Shown here one piece after another: positions 50,216 to 58,943 of a stretch of DNA of 64,000 bases (its first letter is position 1; each line of letters opens with the position of its first letter). A program made the position numbers and the translations under genes. The stretch covers positions 47,089 to 111,088 of the forward strand of contig CAUSAG010000004.1 in the NCBI GenBank assembly GCA_963529665.1, in the 5' to 3' direction. This DNA comes from Kingella_B sp963529665. Its GTDB lineage: Bacteria; Pseudomonadota; Gammaproteobacteria; Burkholderiales; Neisseriaceae. Under the pieces are notes generated by a model. That model did no database searches. It had not been told where the DNA came from and worked only from the letters and a program-made list of their open reading frames with translations.

Positions 50216-50472
50216 TTGGTATTTCAGGCTGCCTTTGGCGTTGTGCAAATCATTTCAACGAAGCAACGTGATCAGTTATGAAAACCAATCGGCAGCCTGA
50301 AATCCATGTTTACAGCTTTTCAGGCTGCCGCTTGTTTTGATTCACGCAATTGGGCAATGCAGCCTGAAAAGGGTTATGGGTGGTTTGTTGATAGCGATGT
50401 TTCGTCAAAAAAGCAGCCTGAAAACCAAAACGCTCCGTTTTCAGGCTGCCTTTTATCGCGTGGCAACAGGGT

Positions 50473-51468
50473 TTACACGCGCACTAACCAGTCGTATTTA
50501 TCTTCTGCCAAGCCAAATTGAATATCGGTAACGGCTTTGCGGATGGCGGTGCCGCGTTCGGTGCTGGCAACGGGGATTTCTTTGCCGTCGATCACAAAGC
50601 TGGTAACGGGCGAAATCACGGCGGCGGTGCCTGTTAGGATGGCTTCCGCGCCTTGTTCTACGGCGGCTTTGAGCTCGGCGACGGTGAAGTTGCGCTCGCT
50701 GACGGTGTAGCCCATGTCTTTGGCGATGGTTAAAACAGAATCGCGGGTTACGCCGTGCAAAAATTCGCTGGTAAGCGGTTTGGTGATGATTTCGTTGCCG
50801 TTAATCAGCGCGAAGTTGGAAGCGGCGGTTTCTTGCACGTCGCCATTGGGGCAGAACAGCACTTGGTTTGCGCCGTGTTCTTCTTTGGCTTTGAGCACCC
50901 ACGCCAGCGCGGAGGCGTAGTTGCCGCCGCATTTGATGCGCCCCATGTGTGGCGCGCAGCGGGCGTGTTCGGTTTCCACCAAGAGTTTCATGGGCGCGCC
51001 TGTTTTAAAGTAATCGCCCACGGGGGAGGCGAGAATATAGAGCAGGGCGTTGGCAGACGGGGTGGCGGCTTTGCCGATAACGGGGTCGGTGCCGATGAGC
51101 GTGGGGCGCAGATAGAGCGAGGCGGGCGCATCGGGGATGATGTCGCTGGCGCGGCGCACGAGTTCTATCAGGGCAGCCTGAAAAGCCTCGGTTTCGGGCA
51201 CGGGCAAATGCAGCAGGCGTGCGCTTTGGCGCATACGGGCGATGTTCATATTGGGGCGGAATAGGTGGATGCTGTCGTCGGCGTGGCGAAAGGCTTTGAG
51301 CCCTTCAAAACATTCGCTGCCGTAGTGCAAGCTATGTGCGCCAGGGGCGAGGGTGAATTCGCTGCTGGATTGCCAACGGGTTGGCTGCCATGCGCCGTTT
51401 TCAAAGGCGAGAACGGGCATTTCGGGGTGGAATACGCTGCCAAATACGGCGGGGACTTCGCGTGCCAT
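50473..51468 (-). CDS. ilvE: Branched-chain amino acid aminotransferase
   Basis: The 331-residue PLP enzyme has the class IV aminotransferase signatures SLHYGSECFEGLKAFRH, YLRPTLIGTDPVIG, the PLP lysine in GRIKCGGNYASALA, and QETAASNFALING. It makes valine, leucine and isoleucine from their keto acids. The sequence type (ECFEGLKA, about 330 residues) resembles the eukaryote-like/IlvE-II branch. It precedes hisD but is separated by a DUS pair. Confidence 0.92.
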   Translation of the reverse strand: MAREVPAVFGSVFHPEMPVLAFENGAWQPTRWQSSSEFTLAPGAHSLHYGSECFEGLKAFRHADDSIHLFRPNMNIARMRQSARLLHLPVPETEAFQAALIELVRRASDIIPDAPASLYLRPTLIGTDPVIGKAATPSANALLYILASPVGDYFKTGAPMKLLVETEHARCAPHMGRIKCGGNYASALAWVLKAKEEHGANQVLFCPNGDVQETAASNFALINGNEIITKPLTSEFLHGVTRDSVLTIAKDMGYTVSERNFTVAELKAAVEQGAEAILTGTAAVISPVTSFVIDGKEIPVASTERGTAIRKAVTDIQFGLAEDKYDWLVRV

Positions 51469-51617
51469 GTGGGTTCCTTTCGGGTTTGTGAACAGGGTTT
51501 GTTAAAAAGCGTGAAGATACTCTTTGGGTTGAGGCTTGGCAAGTTTCAGGCTGCCTTTGTTGATGTAGCGCAGGCAGCCTGAAAAGGGTTTGGGGATGGA
51601 TTAAGGCAGCCTGAAAA

Positions 51618-52910
51618 TCAGTCTTTCAAGCGCAATTCTGCCGAGCGGGCGTGGGCGGTTAGGTTTTCGCCGTGCGCCAAGATGCTGGCGATTTTGCCCA
51701 ATTGCTGCGCGCCTTGTTCGGAAACTTGAATCAGGCTGCTGCGCTTTTGGAAATCGTATGTGCCCAGCGGCGATGAAAACCGCGCGGTGCGGCTGGTGGG
51801 CAATACATGGTTTGGGCCAGCGCAATAGTCGCCCAAACTTTCGCTGGTGTAGCGTCCCATAAAGATTGCGCCTGCGTGGCGGATTTTTTGCGCCCATGCG
51901 GCGGCGTTTTCCACAGAAAGTTCCAGATGCTCGGGCGCGATGTAGTTGGCGATGGCGCAGGCTTCGTCTAAATTTTTGGCCAAAATCATGGCGCCGCGGT
52001 TGCCAAGGCTGGCTTCAATAATTGCGCGGCGCGGCATGGTGGGCATCAGGCGCGTCATGGCAGCCTGAATTTCGTCTAAATAATCGGGCGATGTGGTGAT
52101 TAAAATCGCTTGGGCGATTTCGTCATGCTCGGCTTGGCTGAACAAATCCATCGCCACCCAATCGGCGGGCGTGCTGCCATCGGCAATCACCAAAATTTCG
52201 CTCGGCCCCGCCACCATATCAATCCCCACCACGCCAAACACGCGGCGCTTGGCGGCGGCAACAAAGGCATTGCCCGGGCCAGTGATTTTGTCCACCTGTG
52301 GCACAGTTTGCGTGCCATACGCCAGCGCGGCAACGGCTTGCGCCCCGCCGATGGTGAACACTTGGGTTACACCTGCGATATACGCCGCCGCCAGCACAAT
52401 ATCGTTGCGCTCGCCCTGCGGCGTGGGCACAACCATGATGATTTCGGGCACGCCTGCCACATGCGCGGGCATGGCGTTCATAATCACGCTGCTGGGATAC
52501 GCCGCCTTGCCGCCCGGCACATAAATCCCCACGCGATCCAACGGCGTGATTTGCTGCCCCAGCAGCGTACCATCGGCATCGGTGTAGTGCCACGATTCTT
52601 GTTTTTGGTGTTGATGATAGCTTTCTACGCGCTCGGCAGCCGTTTGCAGCGCGGTGCGCACGTTTTCAGGCAGCCTGAAAAAGGCGGCTTTCAAATCGTC
52701 TTGCGACAGGGTTAAATCTGCCATCGTTTGCGCTTGCGTGCCGTCAAAGCGGTTGGTGTATTCCAGCACAGCCGCGTCGCCGCGCCGTTGCACGTCGGCG
52801 CAAATATCGGCAACGATTTGGTCAATTTTCGGGTCTTGCGCGGTTTCAAAGGCGAGCAGCGATTGCAATTCTTGCTGAAATTGGGGCGATTGAGTGGAGA
52901 GGCGTTTCAT
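51618..52910 (-). CDS. hisD: Histidinol dehydrogenase
   Basis: The 430-residue enzyme oxidises L-histidinol to histidine with NAD. It shows YVPGGKAAYPSSVIMNAMPA, VDKITGPGNAFVAAAKRRVFG and GPNHVLPTSRTARFSSPLG with the zinc and catalytic His residues. ATG 52910 (MKRLSTQSPQFQQEL) is preferred; the long frame to 53153 is a chain of DUS-coded peptides. A compact DUS palindrome inside the gene is translated as FFRLPENV. No other his genes lie nearby. Confidence 0.95.
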   Translation of the reverse strand: MKRLSTQSPQFQQELQSLLAFETAQDPKIDQIVADICADVQRRGDAAVLEYTNRFDGTQAQTMADLTLSQDDLKAAFFRLPENVRTALQTAAERVESYHQHQKQESWHYTDADGTLLGQQITPLDRVGIYVPGGKAAYPSSVIMNAMPAHVAGVPEIIMVVPTPQGERNDIVLAAAYIAGVTQVFTIGGAQAVAALAYGTQTVPQVDKITGPGNAFVAAAKRRVFGVVGIDMVAGPSEILVIADGSTPADWVAMDLFSQAEHDEIAQAILITTSPDYLDEIQAAMTRLMPTMPRRAIIEASLGNRGAMILAKNLDEACAIANYIAPEHLELSVENAAAWAQKIRHAGAIFMGRYTSESLGDYCAGPNHVLPTSRTARFSSPLGTYDFQKRSSLIQVSEQGAQQLGKIASILAHGENLTAHARSAELRLKD

Positions 52911-53259
52911 GATGCGTTCCTTTGCGAGCGGAGAAAAAGGCTGAGGCAGCCTGAAAATGAGTTTTGCCAAAACGAAAACGATTGTACCAGCGCGCAGGGC
53001 ATGAGGCAGCCTGAAAAGCCGTTTGGATAAGGGATTGATTGTGGATTGTGTTGATTGCCATGCAGGATGTGGCAAAACGCCGCCTTGTTTATCCATTCGG
53101 TTTTCAGGCTGCCTTAATTGCAAAAAATCAACGCACTTGCCCACTATTAACAAGCAGCCTGAAAGGGCAATTTGCGATAAGGCTTAACTTGTTTTAACAT
53201 TGCGCGCTGGCAACACCTTGCGTCAATTCCATTTAATCCACCTAAAAAAGGAACGCTTC
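52911..53259. other. Divergent region of hisD and the MetE-like gene
   Basis: The 349-base gap contains four DUS copies (near 52944, 53003, 53100 and 53153) and an AT-rich end before the MetE-like start (TTGTTTTAACATT, 53189-53201) that may be the promoter. I see no riboswitch-like fold or gene. Confidence 0.5.
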
Positions 53260-54357
53260 ATGAGCAAAACCCTCCCCTTGCACGCCGACACCGTTGGCAG
53301 CTATCTGCGCACCGCCGCGCTCAAACAAGCTCGCGCCGACTTCGCCGCAGGCAAAATCAACCGCGATGCGCTCACCCAAATCGAAGACCAAGAAATCGCC
53401 AAACTGGTGCAAGACCAGCTTAACGCAGGTATCCAAGTCATCACCGATGGCGAATTTCGCCGCTCGTGGTGGCACATTGATTTCCTAGAAAACCTAAACG
53501 GCATAGAAGGCTTTATCCCCGAGCAAGCCTATGCCTTTAAAAACACCGAAGTTCGCAAATACAACACCCGCTGCTGCGGCAAAGTATCGTGGAACGAAAA
53601 CCATCCCTTTATCCAGCATTATCAATCGCTGGCCAAAATTGTTGGCGATCGCGGCATCGTAAAATACACCATCCCCAGCCCAAACCAACTGATGTATCCC
53701 TTTATCTGGGACACAGGCGTGTACGAGAGCAAGCAAGCCTTTGCCGAAGACGTGCGCCAAGCCTATAAAGATGCCATCCGCGCGTTCTACAACGCAGGCT
53801 GCCGCTATTTGCAAATTGACGATGTGTATTGGGGCACGCTGTGCAACAACTACGGCAAGGAAGACTTTGATTTTGAAGGCAGCAAAAAAACCGCGCTGGA
53901 AAACATCCAAGCCATCTTGGCAGACAAGCCCGCCGACATGACCATCACCACCCACGTTTGCCGTGGCAACTACAAATCATCCTACCTATTAAGCGGCGCG
54001 TACGACCCTGTTGCCCCCGAGCTATTCGGGCAAACCGCCTACGATGGCTATTTTTTGGAATACGACACCGACCGCGCAGGCGGCTTTGAACCACTCAAAT
54101 ATTTCAACGACAACCCACACAAAGGGCGCATCGTGCTGGGCTTGGTAACGTCTAAATTCCCAGAATTGGAAGACAAAGCCGCCGTTAAAGCGCGCATCGC
54201 CGAAGCGGCAAAAATTGTGCCCCTAGCGCAGCTTGCCCTGTCGCCGCAATGCGGCTTTGCCTCCACCGAAGAGGGTAATATCATGACCGAAGCGCAGCAA
54301 TGGGCGAAGGTGAAATTGGTGGAAGAAATCGCCGCCGAGGTTTGGGGCGAGGATTGA
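53260..54357 (+). CDS. MetE-like cobalamin-independent methyltransferase (YxjG/YxjH type)
   Basis: The 365-residue protein corresponds to the C-terminal, zinc-binding half of MetE. It starts MSKTLPLHADTVGSYLRT and contains ITDGEFRRSWWHIDFL, LQIDDVYWGTLC, THVCRGNYKSS (His and Cys zinc ligands) and LALSPQCGFAS (Cys ligand). Such short homologues transfer methyl groups to homocysteine or related thiols, but lack the N-terminal folate-binding half of MetE, so the methyl donor is uncertain. ATG 53260 follows AAAGGAACGCTTC. A truncated GST gene abuts its stop codon. Confidence 0.88.
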   Translation: MSKTLPLHADTVGSYLRTAALKQARADFAAGKINRDALTQIEDQEIAKLVQDQLNAGIQVITDGEFRRSWWHIDFLENLNGIEGFIPEQAYAFKNTEVRKYNTRCCGKVSWNENHPFIQHYQSLAKIVGDRGIVKYTIPSPNQLMYPFIWDTGVYESKQAFAEDVRQAYKDAIRAFYNAGCRYLQIDDVYWGTLCNNYGKEDFDFEGSKKTALENIQAILADKPADMTITTHVCRGNYKSSYLLSGAYDPVAPELFGQTAYDGYFLEYDTDRAGGFEPLKYFNDNPHKGRIVLGLVTSKFPELEDKAAVKARIAEAAKIVPLAQLALSPQCGFASTEEGNIMTEAQQWAKVKLVEEIAAEVWGED

Positions 54358-54364
54358 TGGGCGT

Positions 54365-54844
54365 TTGCCCGCGCTCAAAGCAGGCGATACAGTTATCACC
54401 GAAGCTGCCGCCATCCTCACCTTTCTTGCCGAGCAGTTCTCTGAGCGCAATCTGATTCCCGCCGCAGGCAGCCTAGCGCGCGGCGAATACTACCGCTGGC
54501 TCTGCTTCGCTATCAATTTGGAATACGCCGCGTTTGACCGTCTCAACCAAATTCCCAGCAATGCCGAACGGCGCAAAACCATCGGCTACGGCGTTTTGTA
54601 CACCACCTTCGGCGTATTGCGCGAGCATCTGGCGCGGCACGACTTTATCGTCGGCAACCAATTTTCCGCGCTGGACATCTACTACACCATGCTGCTCACG
54701 AAGTTCACCCGTGTGAACCCCGTGGAAGGCATCGCCTGCGATGTGTTTGATGCCTACATCGCGCGGCACACCACCCGCGCCGCCTTTGGCGAAACAATGG
54801 CTTGGATGGAGAAGGAAATGGCGAAAATGGGGATCGCGCAGTAA
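54365..54844 (+). pseudogene. 5'-truncated glutathione S-transferase remnant
   Basis: The open frame encodes PALKAGDTVITEAAAILTFLAEQF followed in full by a GST C-terminal helical domain (EYYRWLCFAINLEYAAFD, DFIVGNQFSALDIYYTML), about 159 residues. The first 45-50 residues of the thioredoxin-like N-terminal domain, including the catalytic Ser/Cys, are missing. The frame begins only seven bases after the MetE-like stop and has no ribosome-binding site, only a TTG. This looks like a deletion that joined the two genes, and I call it a remnant rather than a gene. Confidence 0.75.
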
Positions 54845-54849
54845 AGCAA

Positions 54850-54890
54850 AGGCAGCCTGAAAACGTGTTGGATGCGTTTTCAGGCTGCCT
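54850..54890. terminator. Bidirectional DUS-pair terminator
   Basis: Inverted DUS pair between the GST remnant and the converging gene at 54904, with a stem extended by AAACG/CGTTT. Confidence 0.6.
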
Positions 54891-54903
54891 TTGCGTTGCC
54901 CGA

Positions 54904-55632
54904 TTAACTCCAATCAAACGTTATCAGCGCGATGCGGCTTTCGGGTTCGTAGAACAAAATCACCCAATCTGCGCCGTGGCAGCCGTAGTTGTAGGCGGGG
55001 ACGGCGGCAACTTGGAAAAACGGCTTACCGTTGTGGCTGATGAAAACGTTGCCTTCGGGGTCGTCTTCGTCTAGGTCGTCTTTAACGCGCATTTCGTAGG
55101 CGGCGGGCGGTTCTGTGTTTGTCCAGTTGGCAAAACGGCAGACCCCACCGAGTTGGTCAATAAAATTTCTGAAAATGGGATATTTTTGGGGGTTAAATTC
55201 GCCTGTGGCTTGGTAGTGGGCTTGGGTGGTTTGGTAGTTGGCGAGCGATTCGGCGAAGTCTTCTTCTTCGTCTTCGCCAAGTATTTCGGCAAATGTGTCG
55301 CCATGCACTTGGCTGCGGAGAAAATAGCCTTCGTCGGCGAGGAAGTGATAGCGGTTGTGTTCGTCTAGGCGGAAGGCGAGCCAGTTTTCGCCGACATATG
55401 GGGTGTGAAATTCGGCGGTGTGTTCGCCTATCATGCCTTCATACGATTCAAATGGATTGACGAGATGGACAACTGTGTCCGCCAGTTCGCTGCGCAGCAA
55501 GCCGAGGTCTATGGAGATGAGCGGCAGGAAGTGTTTTGCCAGCCACGGCTGATCGGGGGAGAAGACGGTTTCGGGCTCGGGGAAGGGGGTTAAGCCTGCG
55601 ATGGGTTGGGTGATGTCTTCTTGGGTAAACAT
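54904..55632 (-). CDS. Acidic hypothetical protein
   Basis: The 242-residue protein starts MFTQEDITQPIAGLTPFPEPE and has a DUF1963/SUFU-like look: an acidic stretch LGEDEEEDFAESL and a C-terminal PFFQVAAVPAYNYGCHGADWVILFYEP. It has no signal peptide. I do not recognise a firm family. It is the first of four minus-strand cytoplasmic unknowns (to 57717), including WGR and DUF4303-type proteins often seen around toxin-immunity loci. Confidence 0.7.
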   Translation of the reverse strand: MFTQEDITQPIAGLTPFPEPETVFSPDQPWLAKHFLPLISIDLGLLRSELADTVVHLVNPFESYEGMIGEHTAEFHTPYVGENWLAFRLDEHNRYHFLADEGYFLRSQVHGDTFAEILGEDEEEDFAESLANYQTTQAHYQATGEFNPQKYPIFRNFIDQLGGVCRFANWTNTEPPAAYEMRVKDDLDEDDPEGNVFISHNGKPFFQVAAVPAYNYGCHGADWVILFYEPESRIALITFDWS

Positions 55633-55691
55633 AGATTGCTCCTTGTGGTGGGTTGGGGGGATGGGGCAGCCTGAAAGCGGAATTGGGCGTT

Positions 55692-56369
55692 TCAGGCTGC
55701 CTTTTGCCACTCTTGAATAAAAGCCGTGCCGTCTTGTTTGCGGTAGACGGTAAAGTTTTCCGTGTCCTGCTCGGCAAACCGCCCTTGCAGGTATTCAAAC
55801 GTGCGCCGTTTGACGGCAACGATAACACCGTCGGCATAGCGGTATTCCATCAAAACATATTGCCCATTGATGTTTGCACCGATGGCGGCACGGCATTGCC
55901 CGTCAGCGTGGATAATTTTGTAGAACGATGAGAGAAAAGGATTTTTGTCTGCGCTGGTGATTTCGTTTGCGCCAGCAAAAAGGCAGGTGGCGTGTAGCGA
56001 CAGTCTGTGCGTTTCTTGTGCAAAATGCTCGTGCAGCACAAAAAGGTTTTTGTAAGTCAGGCTGATTTTTGGGGCGGCTATCAGCAGCAGATTGTCGTGA
56101 AAACCAGCGCAGGCAGCGGTGCGCGACGATTGTTGCAGCGAGACAAACGGCTTTTCCAACAGTTCGCCCCGTTCCGCGCCGTTGATTTCATACAGCAGGG
56201 GGACAGTATCAAAATGCGGCTCTTGGGAACATTGCCAGCGGTCGCATTGTTGTATTTTTTCATTGACGGCGCAGACAAGATGGTTTGTACGGCGGTAAGT
56301 GTCTGCCAGTGCGGCAAAGCGTTCGCGGACATCGTTTAATTGGTCAAGCCATTCGGTTTCGTTGTTCAT
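55692..56369 (-). CDS. Hypothetical protein
   Basis: The 225-residue protein begins MNNETEWLDQLNDVRERFAAL, with an N-terminal helical part and a C-terminal beta-rich part (AAIGANINGQYVLMEYRYADGVIV). It contains several Cys and no signal or membrane segment. No family was recognised. It lies 59 bases upstream of the acidic hypothetical gene and 22 downstream of the WGR gene, so the three may be co-transcribed. Confidence 0.68.
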   Translation of the reverse strand: MNNETEWLDQLNDVRERFAALADTYRRTNHLVCAVNEKIQQCDRWQCSQEPHFDTVPLLYEINGAERGELLEKPFVSLQQSSRTAACAGFHDNLLLIAAPKISLTYKNLFVLHEHFAQETHRLSLHATCLFAGANEITSADKNPFLSSFYKIIHADGQCRAAIGANINGQYVLMEYRYADGVIVAVKRRTFEYLQGRFAEQDTENFTVYRKQDGTAFIQEWQKAA

Positions 56370-56391
56370 TTTTCAGGCTGCCTTTGATTGT

Positions 56392-57129
56392 TTACAACAC
56401 GGCTTCGGCAAAGCGGGTTAAATCTTGGCGGATTTGCGCGAGAATTTCGGACGGTTCGGCTTGCCACAGCAGTTGCGCCAGCCTGTCCATGCGATTAACG
56501 GCGGCGATGTCGGCGCGGCTGTCCACGCGCCCGCTGATTTTGATGGCGCCGAGTATGGTGGCGAGGGTGGCGCGGTCGTGGGCGAGGAGGTAGTGCACGC
56601 CTTCCAGCCCGTCGTTTTCTTGCTGGGCTTGGGCTTTGAGCTCGGCATCGCTTTGCGCATCTTGGGGCGGCAGGCAGGGGAAGCCCCATTCGCCTTCAAT
56701 CACATAGCGGATAAAGTCTTGCAGCACGGGGCGGGCTTTGCGGAAGGTTTCTTGCAGGCTGTACAAGGTGTCTGCGCCGTCGTCGCTGCCGAAGGCGGTT
56801 TCTTCGTCGCTTTCGTTGTAATAGACGGCTTCGTCGGCGAAATATTGGCGGAAGATGGGGTGGCTGGTGAGCGGATTGAGTCCGTATTCTTCGTCGTCAA
56901 AATAGAGATGGTCGGCGGGAAGCTCGGCGGGGGCGTAGCCTTTTTTCTGCTTGGCGGCGGCGAGCTTTTGCGCTTGTTTTTCGCATTCTTCGGGGCTGTC
57001 AAATTCCTTGATTTCGTAGCGTCCGTTGGTGCCGTATTTGCCGTAGTTGACGACGAATTGGCTACCCTGCGTTTCTATGCGCCAGAATTTGTCGGATTTG
57101 GGGTCGGTGTAGCGTAAGCATTGTTCCAT
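56392..57129 (-). CDS. WGR-domain protein
   Basis: The 245-residue protein opens with a WGR domain: RYTDPKSDKFWRIETQGSQF, VNYGKYGTNGRYEIKEF and KLAAAKQKKGY, the motif set shared with MolR-like proteins and PARP WGR modules, where it contacts nucleic acid. The signature Trp-Gly-Arg appears here as the variant YGKYGTNGR. The rest (about 80-245) is acidic and helical without a known motif. It leads a small minus-strand cluster of unknown genes. Confidence 0.82.
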   Translation of the reverse strand: MEQCLRYTDPKSDKFWRIETQGSQFVVNYGKYGTNGRYEIKEFDSPEECEKQAQKLAAAKQKKGYAPAELPADHLYFDDEEYGLNPLTSHPIFRQYFADEAVYYNESDEETAFGSDDGADTLYSLQETFRKARPVLQDFIRYVIEGEWGFPCLPPQDAQSDAELKAQAQQENDGLEGVHYLLAHDRATLATILGAIKISGRVDSRADIAAVNRMDRLAQLLWQAEPSEILAQIRQDLTRFAEAVL

Positions 57130-57203
57130 TGTTTGCTCCTTGGGTTGGGGGTGGGAATTGGGTTTTAGTTTCGCAGAAGCTCGTAAACTTGCTTTCAGGC
57201 TGC

Positions 57204-57717
57204 CTATTCAGCGGCTTCTGCTAGCCATTGGGTTAGGGCTTCGGGTGGGTTGAGCTGTTTGGCGCGTTGGGTGTTGGTTTCATCGGGTGGCAGCAGTTCT
57301 ACGTTGATAACGATTTCGGTGCGCGGCTGGTTGCGGGCAAAAATGCCTTGTTGGTCGCAGCGGCGCAGGGCTTCGGTCATGGCGTTGAGGCGCAGGGTAA
57401 ACTCTTGTTCCGATGCGGCTTCGTCCATTTCGTAAATGTTGCTCCGCGCGGCAAAGGCGCGGTTTACGCGGTCAAAATTATTCGGTGCCGAAGTTGAAAT
57501 AGGGGCTGGACGATAAATCCTATTTGACATCGCGCTGCTGGGCGGGCGGCACGCGCTGCAAGGCTTCGTGCGACCATGCGGAGAGATAGGGGACGTGGGC
57601 TTCGCCTGTGGTGCAGAGGGCGAGGTAGTAGAAATGTTCTTGCGTGGCGAAAAGTTGCTCGGCGGATTGGCGGAGGGCTTGGGCGATTTCGGTGGTTAGG
57701 GCGTCTAGGGTGAGCAT
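57204..57717 (-). pseudogene. Broken DUF4303-family gene
   Basis: The 5' part (57717 to about 57534) encodes MLTLDALTTEIAQALRQSAE and HFYYLALCTTGEAHVPYLSA, then meets an in-frame TAG after RDVK. Reading through gives DLSSSPYFNFGTE, and after a one-base frame change near 57478 continues NFDRVNRAFAAR to the end of a 108-codon frame. Joined, these give the usual order and length (about 170 residues) of DUF4303 proteins. So a nonsense codon and a frameshift separate two halves of one former gene. The two short frames are unlikely to be separate genes. Confidence 0.72.
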
Positions 57718-57765
57718 GGGTTGCTTTCTTTATGAGGGAGGAGGGCAATGGGCGGCCTGGAACCA

Positions 57766-58209
57766 TTAAAACGCCCCATTTTTCATGATTTCTTGCAACT
57801 GCTTGGCATGGGTGCGGTTCTGTTCGGCAATGCACGCGTTTTTACGCATGGCTCTTGCTGTTCCGATTGCGCCGCCGCCCAATGAAGCTGCCCAATCGCA
57901 ATAACGGTTTCTGTATGTGGTAAAAGATTGTTCCGCCGCCGCATATTTTTGCAGGGCGGCATCTTTATATCTTTGCTCTTCGTCCCACTGTTTTATTTTC
58001 GCGATGGTTTGCGCTTGGGAGTTGTGCCAAACCGTTTCGCTGCGGTCGGCGTTTCGCTTAACGCAGGCTTGCACATCAATCTGCGCAAAATATTGGTCGC
58101 TGCACGCATCGCGGATAATGTGTTCAAGTGGCATGGCATCGGCAAACGTGTTCGCAGACGCGAATAAAAAGAGTAAAACTGTTCCTGTTTTGCTGGTTGG
58201 ATTGGGCAT
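57766..58209 (-). CDS. LprI/DUF1311-like secreted protein
   Basis: The 147-residue protein starts MPNPTSKTGTVLLFLFASANTFADA, a signal peptide, and has the Cys pattern and helices of the LprI/DUF1311 lysozyme-inhibitor-like family (ACSDQYFAQIDVQACVKRNADRS, YRNRYCDWAASLGGGAIGTARAM). ATG 58209 is preferred; the 489-codon open frame reaching 59235 upstream is low-complexity shadow sequence across a decayed gene. Such proteins can block host or rival lysozymes, but that is not shown here. Confidence 0.75.
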   Translation of the reverse strand: MPNPTSKTGTVLLFLFASANTFADAMPLEHIIRDACSDQYFAQIDVQACVKRNADRSETVWHNSQAQTIAKIKQWDEEQRYKDAALQKYAAAEQSFTTYRNRYCDWAASLGGGAIGTARAMRKNACIAEQNRTHAKQLQEIMKNGAF

Positions 58210-58291
58210 GATGTATGTTCTTTTTACTTTATGGTTTCGTGGTTCGCATAGGCGTATCCGACAAAATATTTCAGGCTGCACTTGGGGTAAG

Positions 58292-58338
58292 GAGAGGCAG
58301 CCTGAAAATGGGAAAACCTTATTTTCAGGCTGCCTGAA
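58292..58338 (-). terminator. DUS-pair hairpin at the broken end of the heptosyltransferase remnant
   Basis: An inverted DUS pair sits exactly where similarity to the heptosyltransferase ends, and may mark the deletion point. Confidence 0.45.
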
Positions 58339-58844
58339 CCGTTGGCGGGTATGACGATGCCGAAATCGGGTGCGCCTTGTGGGCTGTAGCCGAAGGTTTG
58401 GGCGAATAGTTGGCGGTTGCGTTCTACGGCGGGTTGGTCTTTGGCGACGGGGTAGCGGTGTTGGTAGAACAGGGCGGCGAGGGGTTCGCGGGCGCTGTGT
58501 TTGTCTAGCCGGTGCACGGGGGCGGCGGCGAATTAGGCGAAGAGGGCGGATTTGATGAGCCCTTGGCTGTCTAGCACGCGGGTGTAGTGGGCGGCTTTGA
58601 GGCTGCGTTGTAGGCTGCGGATTTGTTGGCGGGTGGCAGACTGAAACAGGTGTTTGCGCTAATGTCGCCAGCGCATTTCGTGCACGCGGTGGATAAAGGG
58701 GTGCAGGCGGGCGATGTCGGCAAAGGCGGCTTCGCAGAGCCAGTCTAGTTGCACGTTGGGGCGGTGGTGGGCGAGGTCGGTGATGGCGGGGAGGGTGTGG
58801 ATAAGGTCGCCCATGCTGGATAGGCGCACGAGGAGGGTGTTCAT
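58336..58844 (-). pseudogene. waaC: Lipopolysaccharide heptosyltransferase I remnant
   Basis: From the ATG at 58844 the frame reads MNTLLVRLSSMGDLIHTLPA, DLAHHRPNVQLDWLCEAAFADIARLHP and HEMRWRH, the WaaC/RfaC N-terminus. It then meets TAG, continues in frame RKHLFQSATRQQIRSLQ and DSQGLIKSALFA, meets TAA, and continues FAAAPVHRLDKHSAREPLAALFY and FGIVIPANGSGSL until a DUS hairpin. So two in-frame stop codons interrupt it and roughly the C-terminal half is gone. The gene once added the first heptose to the LPS/LOS inner core. Confidence 0.85.
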
Positions 58845-58943
58845 GGGGGTAGGTCTCGTGGGCGAAAGGCAGCCTGAAAGTGGGGTGGGGCGTTTTAGCT
58901 TCGCTGAAACTCGCTTCACTCGTTTTCAGGCTGCCTATGGGGG

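Larger units (their letters stand above)
49998..50472. other. Repeat-filled gap between mutL and ilvE
   Basis: 475 bases hold hairpin-repeat copy 6, a DUS hairpin at 50177-50215 and at least five more DUS copies to 50453. A near-DUS AGGCAGCGTGAAA with one change sits at 50009. Frames here are only DUS-coded peptides, so I see no gene. Confidence 0.6.

Noticed and set aside
52911..53153. N-terminal extension of HisD
   Set aside because: Consists of three DUS-coded segments; the standard HisD start is at 52910.
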